The translations under genes were made by a program, and so were the position numbers. A stretch of DNA of 58,443 nucleotides, from contig NZ_JARWPM010000447.1 in assembly GCF_029869215.1 (NCBI RefSeq), positions 1 through 58,443 of the forward strand, read 5' to 3'. The stretch is from Nocardia carnea (GTDB lineage Bacteria; Actinomycetota; Actinomycetes; Mycobacteriales; Mycobacteriaceae). The notes beneath the pieces were generated by a model. It was given only the letters and a program-made list of their open reading frames with translations. It made no database searches and was not told the DNA's origin. This document shows, piece after piece, positions 15,804-24,757 of the stretch; the first letter of the stretch is position 1; each line of letters opens with the position of its first letter.

Positions 15804-18800
15804 GTGACCGACACCATGATGAGGGCGGACCTGACGCCCGCGGAGCACTCTCGCGCCCCCGCGCCCGCACGCGGGCACTGGGCGCAGCCGGTGGCGTGGG
15901 TCGCCGGCCTGCTCGCCACCCTGCTCGCCCTGGCGGTGCCGCTGCTGCCGGTGCACGTGGACAAGACGACGATCAGCTGGCCGCAGCAGGGTTCCACCGA
16001 CAGCATCGCCGCGCCGCTGGTCTCGTACGCGCCGGTCACCTTCGATGCGACCATCCCCGGTGAGGCGCTGCAGCAGCTGGCCGCACGCGGCGGCCTGGCC
16101 GCGGCGACCATGCCCGCGCAGGCGCCCGATCTGGAGAAGTACGGATTCGTTGCGCGGGTCCAGCCCGCGGCGGACGGCTCGCCCGCCCGCCTCGAGGTGG
16201 TGCTGCGCAGCCAGTCGATGTTCAGCCTGCCGGTCACCGAACTGGCCGACGCGACCCTCACCGTGCATTCCGACCGTTCCCTGACCAGCGCGGAACTCAC
16301 CGGGACCGCGGTGCAGCCGGTGGTCCTGCAAGGTGATTTCCGGCCACAGTTGGTCGGCGTCTTCAGCGATCTCGACGGTTCGGCGGGCACGACGGTGACC
16401 GCGGAGGTCGACAGCCGGTTCTCGGTGGTACCGACCTTCGCGAAACGGGCGGCCGGAGTCCTGGCGGTGCTGTGCGCGCTGGTCTCGCTGGCGGCGCTGT
16501 TCCGGCTGGACCATTCCGCGGGGCGTCGGATCCGCCGCCTGGTACCGCAGCGGTGGCGCGGCTGCACCGGTATCGACGCCGTGGTCCTCGCGACGTTGCT
16601 GGTCTGGCATTTCATCGGATCCACGACGTCGGACGACGGCTATCAATTCGGTATGGCCCGCACCTCCCTGGCTTCCGGTTATATGGCCAACTATTTCCGG
16701 TTCTTCGGGGTGCCCGAGAACCCGGTGGGCACCCCGCCCTACGACGTGATCGCCCAGTTGACCGAGATCAGTATCGCCAGCCCGTGGGTGCGGTTACCGA
16801 CGCTGCTCGCCGGTTTCCTCGCGTGGCTGGCACTGAGCCGGGAGGTGATCCCGCGGCTGGGCGTGGTCCTGCGCCGCGACCGGGTCGTCGTCTGGACCGG
16901 GGCGCTGGGGTTCCTGGCGGTGTGGCTGCCCTACAACAACGGATTGCGCCCGGAACCGGTGATCGCGGTCGCCGTCTTGCTCACCTGGTGTTTCGTCGAA
17001 CGCGCCATCGCGGCCAGGCAACTGCTGCCCTATGCGATCGCCGTTCTGATCGCCGCGTTCAGTCTCACCGCGGCGCCCTCGGGCGTGATCTGTTTCGCGC
17101 CGCTGGCCGCCGGGGCACGCTCGGTGGTGCGGTTCGCCCTCGACCGCGCACGCGGGATGGCGGGCGGGCAACGGTCCCGGGCCGCCCGGGTACTGGCCTA
17201 CGGCGCACTGCTCGCGCCGCTGACCGCCGCCGGCACCCTGGTCCTGGTTTTCGCGTTCGCTGTCCAGCCGCTGTCGGCGATGTTCGAGATGACCCGCGTG
17301 CACAACGAGGTCGGTCCTTCGATCCCCTGGTACGACGACTATGTCGCCTACCAGCGGTTGTTCACCCCCACGGCCGACGGTTCGATCGGGCGCCGGTTCG
17401 GCATGGTCGCGATGTGGCTGGGACTGCTGGTGTGCGCGTTCGTCATGTTGCGCAAGGGCGGCCGTATCCCGTTCGTCGCACCGGGCCCGGCGAAACGGCT
17501 ACTGGGGATCACCTTCGGCGCGATGCTGCTGATGGCGACCGTGCCGACGAAGTTCACCCACCACAACGGCGTGTTCGCCGGGCTGGCCGGGGCGGTCGCC
17601 GTGGTCACGGCCGTGGCGGTGGGCCCGAAGGTGATGCGGGCGCCGCGCTATCGGGCCCTGTTCGCCGCCATCGTCGCGGTGGCGCTGGCGCAGATCTTCA
17701 CCGGCGTCAACAAATGGTTCTACGCCTCCGATCACGGAATTCCGTGGTGGAACGAGGCGCCCTCGATCGGTGGCCTCGGTATGAGCCAGATCTTCCTGAC
17801 GGTCGCCGTACTGTGCCTGGCACTCGCCGCCTGGTGGCATCTGCGAGCACCGGAACCGGGTATCCCGCATCGGGTTTCGCGCCGGGCCTGGCGGCTGGCG
17901 AAGATCCCGCCGCTGACAGTGGCGGCCGCCCTGATCGTGCTGTTCCAGGTGGGCTCGTTCGCCACTGCCGCCGCCACCCAGTATCCGGCCTTCTCGCTGG
18001 CGCGTTCCAATATCGACGCGGTCCGGGGCGAGCCCTGCGGGATGGCCAACGACGTGCTGGTCGAAACCGATCCGAATGCCGCGATGCTGCCCCCGCTGTC
18101 CGGCGACGCCGCGAGCACCTTCGCCGGCGAGGGCACCGGATTCGTATCCCACGGGGTCGCGAATGTGACCTCCGACGACGATCAGCCGAAGGACGAGGAA
18201 AGCAGTATCGCCGATGCCCTGGGCGACGAGGGCTCCGACGGCAGTTCCCGGACCCAGACCGGCGGTGCGCCGCTACCGTTCGGGCTCTCCCCCGGCACCC
18301 CGGTGCTCGGCACCGCCGGACAGCAGGAGGCCGCCGAATTGACCACCGGCTGGTACCGGCTGCCCGCGCCCGGGGAGCGCGACGGGATCATGGCGATCAC
18401 CGCGGCCGGCCGTTTCCGGGCGATCACCCAGGACGGTTCGGTGATGCCGGGGCAACCGGTGGATATCGAATACGGCACCGCGGAGTCGGCGACCAGCGCC
18501 CGGACCCTCGGCGTGGCGATCCCCATCGATATCGGACCGACGCCGTCCTGGCGGAACCTGCGGGTACCGCTGGACCAGATCCCCGCGGCAGCCGATGTGG
18601 TGCGCATCAAGGCCAGGGACCTGTCCGTCGACTCCCAGGAGTGGATGGCGCTCACGCCGCCGCGGATCCCGCGGACGCAAACGGTCGACGAGCTGATCGG
18701 CTCGCAGCAGCCGGTGCTGCTGGACTGGGCGGTGGGCCTGCAGTTCCCGTGTCAGCGGCCGTACGACCACAAGGACGGGATCGCCCAGCCGCCCGGCTGG

Positions 18801-19061
18801 CGCATCCTGCCCAACCGCCCGGCGTCGGCGACCACCTCGATGTGGCAGAGCCACGACGGTGGCGGTCCGCTGGGCTGGACCCGCCAACTGCTGCGGTCAC
18901 AGACCTTGGCCACCTACCTGAAGGACGATTGGAGTCACGACTGGGGCCAGCTGCAGCGGCTCACTCCCCTCGACCCCGCGACACGACCGGCCGTACCGGC
19001 AGTCACCCAGGAAACCCACGGAGGCCTGTGGAGCCCCGGGCCGATCAACGTCTCCTGGTGA
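15804..19061 (+). CDS. arabinosyltransferase of the EmbA/EmbB/EmbC family
   Basis: A 1085-aa GT-C glycosyltransferase. An N-terminal TM helix is followed by a periplasmic jelly-roll-like domain, then a multi-pass core beginning near residue 210. The conserved TTSDDGYQFGMARTS, with the catalytic Asp pair, lies in the first outer loop. A large C-terminal extracellular carbohydrate-binding region ends in WSPGPINVSW. Emb proteins transfer arabinofuranose from decaprenyl-phosphoarabinose to arabinogalactan or lipoarabinomannan and are ethambutol targets. I cannot tell A, B or C. GTG 15804 is chosen for a leaderless start (TACCAT 8 nt upstream); ATG 15816 is an alternative. Only one emb gene is present here. 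Confidence 0.92.
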   Translation: MTDTMMRADLTPAEHSRAPAPARGHWAQPVAWVAGLLATLLALAVPLLPVHVDKTTISWPQQGSTDSIAAPLVSYAPVTFDATIPGEALQQLAARGGLAAATMPAQAPDLEKYGFVARVQPAADGSPARLEVVLRSQSMFSLPVTELADATLTVHSDRSLTSAELTGTAVQPVVLQGDFRPQLVGVFSDLDGSAGTTVTAEVDSRFSVVPTFAKRAAGVLAVLCALVSLAALFRLDHSAGRRIRRLVPQRWRGCTGIDAVVLATLLVWHFIGSTTSDDGYQFGMARTSLASGYMANYFRFFGVPENPVGTPPYDVIAQLTEISIASPWVRLPTLLAGFLAWLALSREVIPRLGVVLRRDRVVVWTGALGFLAVWLPYNNGLRPEPVIAVAVLLTWCFVERAIAARQLLPYAIAVLIAAFSLTAAPSGVICFAPLAAGARSVVRFALDRARGMAGGQRSRAARVLAYGALLAPLTAAGTLVLVFAFAVQPLSAMFEMTRVHNEVGPSIPWYDDYVAYQRLFTPTADGSIGRRFGMVAMWLGLLVCAFVMLRKGGRIPFVAPGPAKRLLGITFGAMLLMATVPTKFTHHNGVFAGLAGAVAVVTAVAVGPKVMRAPRYRALFAAIVAVALAQIFTGVNKWFYASDHGIPWWNEAPSIGGLGMSQIFLTVAVLCLALAAWWHLRAPEPGIPHRVSRRAWRLAKIPPLTVAAALIVLFQVGSFATAAATQYPAFSLARSNIDAVRGEPCGMANDVLVETDPNAAMLPPLSGDAASTFAGEGTGFVSHGVANVTSDDDQPKDEESSIADALGDEGSDGSSRTQTGGAPLPFGLSPGTPVLGTAGQQEAAELTTGWYRLPAPGERDGIMAITAAGRFRAITQDGSVMPGQPVDIEYGTAESATSARTLGVAIPIDIGPTPSWRNLRVPLDQIPAAADVVRIKARDLSVDSQEWMALTPPRIPRTQTVDELIGSQQPVLLDWAVGLQFPCQRPYDHKDGIAQPPGWRILPNRPASATTSMWQSHDGGGPLGWTRQLLRSQTLATYLKDDWSHDWGQLQRLTPLDPATRPAVPAVTQETHGGLWSPGPINVSW

Positions 19062-19123
19062 GCCGGACGGTTCCCGGTCGGCGGCATCGCCGGACGGTCG
19101 GCGGCGCACCGCGTTCCGGCGGA

Positions 19124-20611
19124 TCAGTACGCCCCGTCGCCCCGGAGCACGGCCCGCAACGTCCGGGCGATGATCCGCACATCGAGCAGCATGGACCAGT
19201 TCTCGACATAGGAGATATCGAATTCCACGGACTCTTCCGGAGTCAGGTCCGAACGGCCGCTCACCTGCCACAATCCCGTGATACCGGGGCGCACCAGCAG
19301 ACGGCGGCGCATCACCCCGTCGTAGGAGTGGACCTCGCGCCGCACCTGGGGGCGCGGCCCCACCACGCTCATATCGCGGGCCAGCACATTGAAGAACTGA
19401 GGTAGTTCGTCGAGGCTGTACCGGCGCAGGAAACGCCCGACCGGGGTGACCCGGGGATCGTTCTTCAGTTTGAAGAACAGCGGATTCCCGCCGTGCGCGG
19501 TGATCAGCGCGGACGCTTCCCGGTCCGCCCGCACATACATACTGCGGAATTTCACCATCCGGAAAGGTTTGCCGTCCATGCCGATCCGCTCGGACAGGTA
19601 GAACACCGGGCCGGCGCTGGTCGATTTGACCGCCACGGCAATGGCGAGCAGAAGCGGCGAGATCAGGGCCAGGATCAGCGTGGAAAAGCAGAGATCGAAT
19701 ACGGCCTTGCCCAGTGAGAGCGCCCGATCGTATTGCGGCCGCTCGATATGCAGCATCGGCATCCCGGCGAGCACCTGATTCGACATCCGGGTACCGGAGA
19801 TGTCCATCACCCCCGGCGCGACGATGAGGTCGGTGCCGAACGCGTCGAGATCCCAGGCGAGCCGGCGGATATCGCGCGGACCCAGCCGGTCGGTGGCCAT
19901 CACCACCACGGTATCGGCGCCGGTACGGCGGACGGCGCTGCGCACGGACCGGTCGTCGCCGACGATGGGGATATCGCGGCGGCCGGCCCGCAGGGTGGCG
20001 GGTTCGGTGAGCGCGGCACCGGTGGGCGTACACACCCCGACCACGTGATACCCGTACATATCCTGTTCCGACAGGGCGGCGGCGATGGCCCGGGCCGCCT
20101 CGGGGCCCCCGACGACGAGTACGGAGCGCCGGTACCTGCCCGAAGCCCGGCGGCGAGCGGTATGTCTTCGCCACAGTGCCCGGGTGACGACCAGACCGGA
20201 CAGGCCGGCCGGTAACGCGACCACCAGGTACCCCTGCGCCGTCTCGATACGCAGGAGCAGCGCCGCGATCGCGAGGGCGCCGAACAACTGAAGGGTGGCC
20301 GAAACGAGCCGCCGGTACTCGTCGCCGCCGGCACCCACGGTGTGCGGAGCCCGGGAACCGTTCCAGCCCAGCACGATCGACCACCCGGTCGCGACTCCGA
20401 TCGTGAGCGCGACGGCACGGAGGTCGAAGACCGGGACGGGGGGCTCGCCGGCGAGACCGGCCAGGTGCGCGCCCAGCGCCGCCAGCGTGACCACGAGGGT
20501 GTCGGTACCGGCGAGCCGGCGGAGATGTCCCGCGCGCCACGAGTCCCGGTCAGCGGGATTCGGCAGGTGCAGGTCGACGATACCGCCGACTCCCCGGAGA
20601 TCCAGAACCAT
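19124..20611 (-). CDS. WcaJ-type polyprenyl phosphoglycosyltransferase (initiating sugar transferase)
   Basis: A 495-aa protein: four TM segments (about 35-150), a Rossmann-like CoA-binding-type middle domain (VLVVGGPEAARAIAAAL), a further TM helix near residue 305, and the bacterial sugar-transferase core with KFRSMYVRAD, LRRYSLDELPQFFNVL and MSVVGPRPQ, ending GITGLWQVSGRSDL. It should move a sugar-1-phosphate from a nucleotide sugar to undecaprenyl or decaprenyl phosphate, starting repeat-unit synthesis. The ATG at 20611 is where family similarity begins. A 13-bp hairpin sits 32 nt upstream. It is convergent with emb and divergent from the sugar-modification genes. Confidence 0.92.
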   Translation of the reverse strand: MVLDLRGVGGIVDLHLPNPADRDSWRAGHLRRLAGTDTLVVTLAALGAHLAGLAGEPPVPVFDLRAVALTIGVATGWSIVLGWNGSRAPHTVGAGGDEYRRLVSATLQLFGALAIAALLLRIETAQGYLVVALPAGLSGLVVTRALWRRHTARRRASGRYRRSVLVVGGPEAARAIAAALSEQDMYGYHVVGVCTPTGAALTEPATLRAGRRDIPIVGDDRSVRSAVRRTGADTVVVMATDRLGPRDIRRLAWDLDAFGTDLIVAPGVMDISGTRMSNQVLAGMPMLHIERPQYDRALSLGKAVFDLCFSTLILALISPLLLAIAVAVKSTSAGPVFYLSERIGMDGKPFRMVKFRSMYVRADREASALITAHGGNPLFFKLKNDPRVTPVGRFLRRYSLDELPQFFNVLARDMSVVGPRPQVRREVHSYDGVMRRRLLVRPGITGLWQVSGRSDLTPEESVEFDISYVENWSMLLDVRIIARTLRAVLRGDGAY

Positions 20612-21051
20612 GAAAATGTACTCGCTTGAACGTCGAACCCGCCGTGCTTCCGGTTCCCATCCATGACAACCGGAAGCACGCTGTTTTACAGCAAGCCCGG
20701 CCTCGATAATGTCGAGGCGCGTCGAGTCCGGGCCGGCCTGTTGCGAAAGTATTGCCCCTGTCGCCGTCCGGCACAAGTGTGGAGAATGAATTCGCGACCG
20801 CGAGTACGCCGAACACCCTGCCGCACAGTCGTGAAGCGCGGTTTCGGACGTAGACAATCGTCGCCGCCGACCCGATCGTTACGCGGTTTGCTGAAGATAT
20901 GCCATTCTTCACTTCCCCGGGAAATTCACCTGCGACCGTGTCGCAACTGCGCCGGATCGGTGCTAACTTTCCCGTCGATCGGCAAGAGAGAAACCAATTC
21001 TCGGGGCTGCGGGGCGCCGCCGATATCCGTGACCGTTCTAGTGGAGCCCGA
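20612..21051. other. divergent regulatory region of the polysaccharide locus
   Basis: No convincing gene lies here. It has lower GC than its flanks, a 13-bp hairpin near the phosphoglycosyltransferase start (20643-20680), a small GCTGT-TTT-ACAGC repeat directly beside it (20680-20692), and another inverted repeat TGAAGA-N8-TCTTCA at 20892-20911. The methyltransferase reading frame is open from 20899, but that part has no family similarity. Confidence 0.6.
20643..20680 (-). promoter_or_regulatory. 13-bp inverted repeat in the leader of the sugar transferase
   Basis: CGTGCTTCCGGTT (20643-20655) and AACCGGAAGCACG (20668-20680) are perfect complements around a 12-nt loop, 32 nt upstream of the ATG at 20611. 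In RNA it would be a strong hairpin in the 5' leader; in DNA it could be an operator. On the plus strand it is followed by CTGTTTTAC, so it might also stop antisense reading. Control of the initiating transferase would set flux through the whole pathway. Confidence 0.55.
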
Positions 21052-22299
21052 GTGCATTGTCGATTGTGTGATTCGTCCCGGCTGACCAGTGTCCTGGACC
21101 TGGGGGCGACACCACCTTGCGAGAGTTTCCTGTCCGAGGAGGAGTTAAACCTCCCGGAGATCACCTACCCGCTGCATCTGCGGGTGTGCGCCGACTGCCT
21201 GCTGCTGCAGATCCCGGCCCTGATCACGCCGGCCGAGACATTCACCGAGTACGCGTATTTCTCGTCGTACTCCGACAGCTGGGTACAGCACGCGCGGGAC
21301 TTCGCCACCGCCGCGATCGCGCGGTTCGGCCTGGACAGCGAGTCGTTCGTGGTGGAGGTCGCGAGCAACGACGGCTACCTGCTGCGCACGGTGGTGGAGG
21401 CCGGTGTGCCCTGCCTGGGCATCGAACCCGCGGCGAACGTGGGCGCGGCCGCCCGGGCGGCCGGGGTGCCCCCCCGCACCGAATTCCTGGACGAGGCCAC
21501 CGCGCGCCGGGTCCGCGCCGAATACGGCCCGGCCGACCTGGTCGTGGCGAACAATGTCTACGCCCACATCCCCGATCTGCGCGGTTTCACCCGCGCGCTG
21601 CGGACCTTGGTCGCCGACGACGGCTGGCTCGCGATCGAGGTGCACCATGCACTGAACCTCGTGCGGTACGGCCAGTTCGACACGGTCTATCACGAGCATT
21701 TCCAGTACTACACCCTCGCGTCGGCGCAGCGCGCGCTGGCGACGGCCGGTCTGGCGGTCGCCGATGTGGAGGCCCTGCCCACGCACGGCGGCTCGCTGCG
21801 TATCTGGGCCCGGCCCACCGCGGTGGCCGCGCCCACCCCGCGCGTCGCGCAGCTGCTGGCCGCCGAGGCGGAGGCGGGATTGCATACCGTCGCGGGATAC
21901 CGGCCGCTGCGGGAGCGGGCCGAAGAGGTGCGCCGGGATCTGCTGCGCTTCCTGCTGGACCAGAAGTCCGCGGGCAAACGCGTGGTCGGCTACGGGGCAC
22001 CCGGTAAGGGCAATACGCTGCTGAATTACTGCGGGATCCGGCCCGACCTGCTCGAGTACACCGTGGATCGCAACCCCTACAAGCACGGTCGCTACACCCC
22101 GGGCACCCGGATTCCCATCCATCCACCCGAGCGGATCGCCGCCGACCGCCCGGATTTCGTCGTCGTCCTGCCCTGGAACCTGGCCGACGAGCTCACCGAA
22201 CAGTTGCGCTACATCGGGGAATGGGGCGGACGGCTGGTCTTCCCGCTGCCCGCCGTCGCGGTGGTGGCGCCGGGTATGGCGGAGGTCGGCGCGCGGTGA
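21052..22299 (+). CDS. zinc-finger SAM methyltransferase (sugar C-methyltransferase type)
   Basis: A 415-aa protein of the Methyltransf_13/SAM/Methyltransf_14 type found in deoxysugar pathways. Cys3, Cys6, Cys46 and Cys49 make the N-terminal zinc site, the SAM loop is VVEVASNDGYLL at about 100-111, VYHEHFQYYTL carries the conserved His and Tyr residues, and VVGYGAPGKGNTLLNYCG opens the C-terminal domain. Such enzymes methylate a carbon of an NDP-keto-sugar. GTG 21052 is chosen because the family starts at the first CxxC and GGAG lies 5 nt before it. Its stop overlaps the next start (GTGA). Confidence 0.88.
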   Translation: MHCRLCDSSRLTSVLDLGATPPCESFLSEEELNLPEITYPLHLRVCADCLLLQIPALITPAETFTEYAYFSSYSDSWVQHARDFATAAIARFGLDSESFVVEVASNDGYLLRTVVEAGVPCLGIEPAANVGAAARAAGVPPRTEFLDEATARRVRAEYGPADLVVANNVYAHIPDLRGFTRALRTLVADDGWLAIEVHHALNLVRYGQFDTVYHEHFQYYTLASAQRALATAGLAVADVEALPTHGGSLRIWARPTAVAAPTPRVAQLLAAEAEAGLHTVAGYRPLRERAEEVRRDLLRFLLDQKSAGKRVVGYGAPGKGNTLLNYCGIRPDLLEYTVDRNPYKHGRYTPGTRIPIHPPERIAADRPDFVVVLPWNLADELTEQLRYIGEWGGRLVFPLPAVAVVAPGMAEVGAR

Positions 22300-23078
22300 A
22301 GGTCGTATTGTTCTGCGGCGGCTACGGGATGCGGATGCGCAGCGGGGAGGCCGACAGCCCGCCGAAACCGATGCAGATGGTGGGCCCACGGCCGCTGATC
22401 TGGCATGTGATGCGGTACTACGCGCACTACGGGCACACCGAATTCATCCTCTGTCTCGGGTACGGGGCGCATCACATCAAGAACTTCTTCCTGACCTATC
22501 AGGAGACGATGTCCAACGATTTCGTCATCCGCGACGGGCAGGTGGAGTTACTGCACTCCGATATCGCGGACTGGACCATCACCTTCGTCGACACCGGCCT
22601 GGAATCGGCGATCGGGGAGCGCCTGCGCCGGGTGCGCCCGTACCTGGACGGCGACGAGATGTTCCTGGCGAACTATTCCGATGTCCTCACCGACGCACCG
22701 CTGAACCGGATGATCGAGCAGTTCACGGCGTCCGGTGCGGCCGCGTCGATGATGATCGTGCCGCCGCAGTCGTCGTTCCATTGCGTCGATGTCCTGCCCG
22801 GCGGCGAGGTCAAGCAGATCACCCCGGTGAGCAAACTCCCGATCTGGGAGAACGGCGGCTATTTCGTGCTCACCCAGGAGATCTTCGAGCACCTGCCGGA
22901 GAACGGGGACCTGGTGGAGGACGTCTGCGGTGCGCTGGCCGCGGTCGGCCGGTTGTACGGGTACCGGCACGACGGCTTCTGGAAACCGGCCGATACGTTC
23001 AAGGAGCGCGCCGAGCTCGACGCCGGGTATCACCGCGGTGAGCGTCCCTGGATGGTGTGGGAGCGGGCCGCCTCGTGA
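22296..23078 (+). CDS. sugar-1-phosphate nucleotidyltransferase (glucose-1-phosphate cytidylyltransferase-like)
   Basis: A 260-aa nucleotidyltransferase. KVVLFCGGYGMRMR is the nucleotide-binding loop, with SPPKPMQMVG and HVMRYYAHYGHTEFILCLGY following, and MFLANYSDVLTD containing the metal-site Asp. Length and pattern resemble RfbF-like cytidylyltransferases, though other NTP specificities are possible. It would activate the sugar that the adjacent enzymes modify. GTGA overlaps join it to the methyltransferase before it and the deacetylase after it. Confidence 0.85.
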   Translation: MKVVLFCGGYGMRMRSGEADSPPKPMQMVGPRPLIWHVMRYYAHYGHTEFILCLGYGAHHIKNFFLTYQETMSNDFVIRDGQVELLHSDIADWTITFVDTGLESAIGERLRRVRPYLDGDEMFLANYSDVLTDAPLNRMIEQFTASGAAASMMIVPPQSSFHCVDVLPGGEVKQITPVSKLPIWENGGYFVLTQEIFEHLPENGDLVEDVCGALAAVGRLYGYRHDGFWKPADTFKERAELDAGYHRGERPWMVWERAAS

Positions 23079-23725
23079 TCGCGCTCGTTCCCGCGCGACT
23101 CACCGAGATCGCGCTGCTCGGCGCGCACTGCGACGATATCGCCATCGGTATGGGTGCGACCCTGCTGACGCTGACCGGCCGGTATCCGGACCTGCGGGTA
23201 CGGGCGCTGGTGCTGTCCGGCCGCGGTACCGAACGCGCGGCGGAGGAAGCCGCCGCCCTCGGATCCTTCTGCGGTAACGCCGATCTGGAGCTGACGGTGC
23301 TCGAGCTGCCGGACGGGCGCGCACCCGCGCACTGGGATCGGGTGAAGGACGCGCTCGCGGAATTCCGCCGCGGTATCGAACCCGAGATCGTCTTCGCCCC
23401 GCAGCGCGGGGACGCCCATCAGGATCATCGGCTGCTGGCGGAGCTGGTGCCCACGGAGTTCCGGGATCATCTGATCCTCGGCTACGAGATCCTCAAATGG
23501 GAGACCGATACCCCGCGGCCCGCGGTCCTGCATCCGGTGACGCCGGAGACGATCCGTCACAAGGCCCGGATCCTCGCCGAATGCTATCCCTCGCAGGCGA
23601 ATCGCGACTGGTTCGACGAGGAGGCGTTCCGCGGGCTGGCGCGGTTGCGCGGCGTCCAGTGCCGCGCGCCGTACGCGGAGGGGTTCGACCTGATCAAAGC
23701 CGTACTCGAATTCGGAGAGGCGTAA
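23075..23725 (+). CDS. PIG-L family deacetylase
   Basis: A 216-aa PIG-L/LmbE-type metallohydrolase. The zinc motif is AHCDD (residues 17-21, usually AHPDD) followed by IAIGMG, and H115-QDH118 supplies further ligands. These enzymes remove N-acyl groups from sugars, as in MshB and GPI synthesis. In this module it could free an amino group on a nucleotide-activated or lipid-linked sugar. It starts at a GTG overlapping the preceding stop and ends 3 nt before the epimerase ATG, so it is part of one operon. Confidence 0.85.
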   Translation: MIALVPARLTEIALLGAHCDDIAIGMGATLLTLTGRYPDLRVRALVLSGRGTERAAEEAAALGSFCGNADLELTVLELPDGRAPAHWDRVKDALAEFRRGIEPEIVFAPQRGDAHQDHRLLAELVPTEFRDHLILGYEILKWETDTPRPAVLHPVTPETIRHKARILAECYPSQANRDWFDEEAFRGLARLRGVQCRAPYAEGFDLIKAVLEFGEA

Positions 23726-23728
23726 ACG

Positions 23729-24757
23729 ATGCGAGTTCTGGTCACCGGGCATCAGGGCTATCTCGGTACCGTCATGGTGCCGGTCCTGCGGGCCCGCGGG
23801 CACGAGGTGACCGGCCTGGACACCGGGTTGTTCGCCGACTGTGTCCTGGGCCCGGTCCCGCAGGATCCGCCGACGATCACCGCCGATCTGCGGGATGTGC
23901 CGGCCGGTCGGCTCACCGGGTTCGACGCGGTGATCCATCTGGCGGCGCTGTCCAACGATCCGCTGGGTGCGCTGGTCCCCGAGATCACCCACGACATCAA
24001 CCATCGGGCGGCGGTGCGGCTGGCGCGGCTGGCCAAGGACGCCGGCGTCCGGCGGTTCCTGTACGCCTCGACCTGTTCGGTGTACGGCGCGGCGGGGGAC
24101 GAACTGGTCGACGAGTCCGCGCCGCTGCGGCCGATCACCCCGTATGCCGAGAGCAAGGTGCGGGTGGAGGACGATCTGGTCGCGCTCGCGGACGCCGATT
24201 TCGCGCCGGTGTTCCTGCGCAACGCGACCGCGTTCGGGTTCTCGCCGCGGTTGCGCGCCGATATCGTGCTGAACAATCTGGTCGGCCACGCCGTGCTGGA
24301 CGGGGTGGTGAAGGTGCTCTCCGACGGCACGCCGTGGCGGCCGCTGGTGCACGCGGAGGATATCGCCGAAGCCTTCGCGGTGTGCCTCGAGGCGCCGGTC
24401 GCGGCGATCGCCTGCCGCGCCTACAACATCGGCACCGAGGCCAACAACTGTACGGTCGCCGAGATCGCGCAGGCGGTGGCGGCGGTCGTGCCGGGCTCGC
24501 AGGTGGTGATCACCGGTGAATCGGGTGCCGATCCGCGCTCGTACCGGGTCGATTTCGGCGCGGCCCGGCGCGAACTGGGGTACACCGCACGCTGGACGGT
24601 GGCCGCGGGCGCGGAGCAGCTCTACACCGAGTACGTGGCCCACGGTTTGACCGCGGCGGATTTCGCGGACCGGTTCGTCCGGCTGGCCCGGTTGCGGCAG
24701 CTGGGGAGTTCGGGCGCGGTGGACGCCACCCTGCGACGGATCAGGACCGGTGTGTGA
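23729..24757 (+). CDS. NAD-dependent sugar epimerase/dehydratase (extended SDR)
   Basis: A 342-aa extended SDR. GHQGYLG (7-13) is the NAD-binding glycine motif, STCSVYG (114-120) carries the catalytic Ser/Thr region, and Y139-AESK143 is the YxxxK pair. FLRNATAFGFSPRLR and RPLVHAEDIAEAF are typical of the substrate domain. It likely acts on an NDP-hexose as C4 epimerase, dehydratase or ketoreductase; the reaction cannot be read from sequence. GGAGAGG precedes the ATG. Its last 17 bp overlap the end of the opposite-strand epimerase. Confidence 0.9.
   Translation: MRVLVTGHQGYLGTVMVPVLRARGHEVTGLDTGLFADCVLGPVPQDPPTITADLRDVPAGRLTGFDAVIHLAALSNDPLGALVPEITHDINHRAAVRLARLAKDAGVRRFLYASTCSVYGAAGDELVDESAPLRPITPYAESKVRVEDDLVALADADFAPVFLRNATAFGFSPRLRADIVLNNLVGHAVLDGVVKVLSDGTPWRPLVHAEDIAEAFAVCLEAPVAAIACRAYNIGTEANNCTVAEIAQAVAAVVPGSQVVITGESGADPRSYRVDFGAARRELGYTARWTVAAGAEQLYTEYVAHGLTAADFADRFVRLARLRQLGSSGAVDATLRRIRTGV

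Noticed and set aside
16472..19405. A 977-codon open frame on the plus strand
   Set aside because: It overlaps the emb gene in another frame, is rich in Arg, Gly and Pro and has no family motif; it is a shadow of GC-rich codon usage.
20899..21051. Longer start (ATG at 20899) for the first methyltransferase
   Set aside because: The added 51 residues have no family similarity, while GTG 21052 starts directly at the first zinc CxxC and has a ribosome site.
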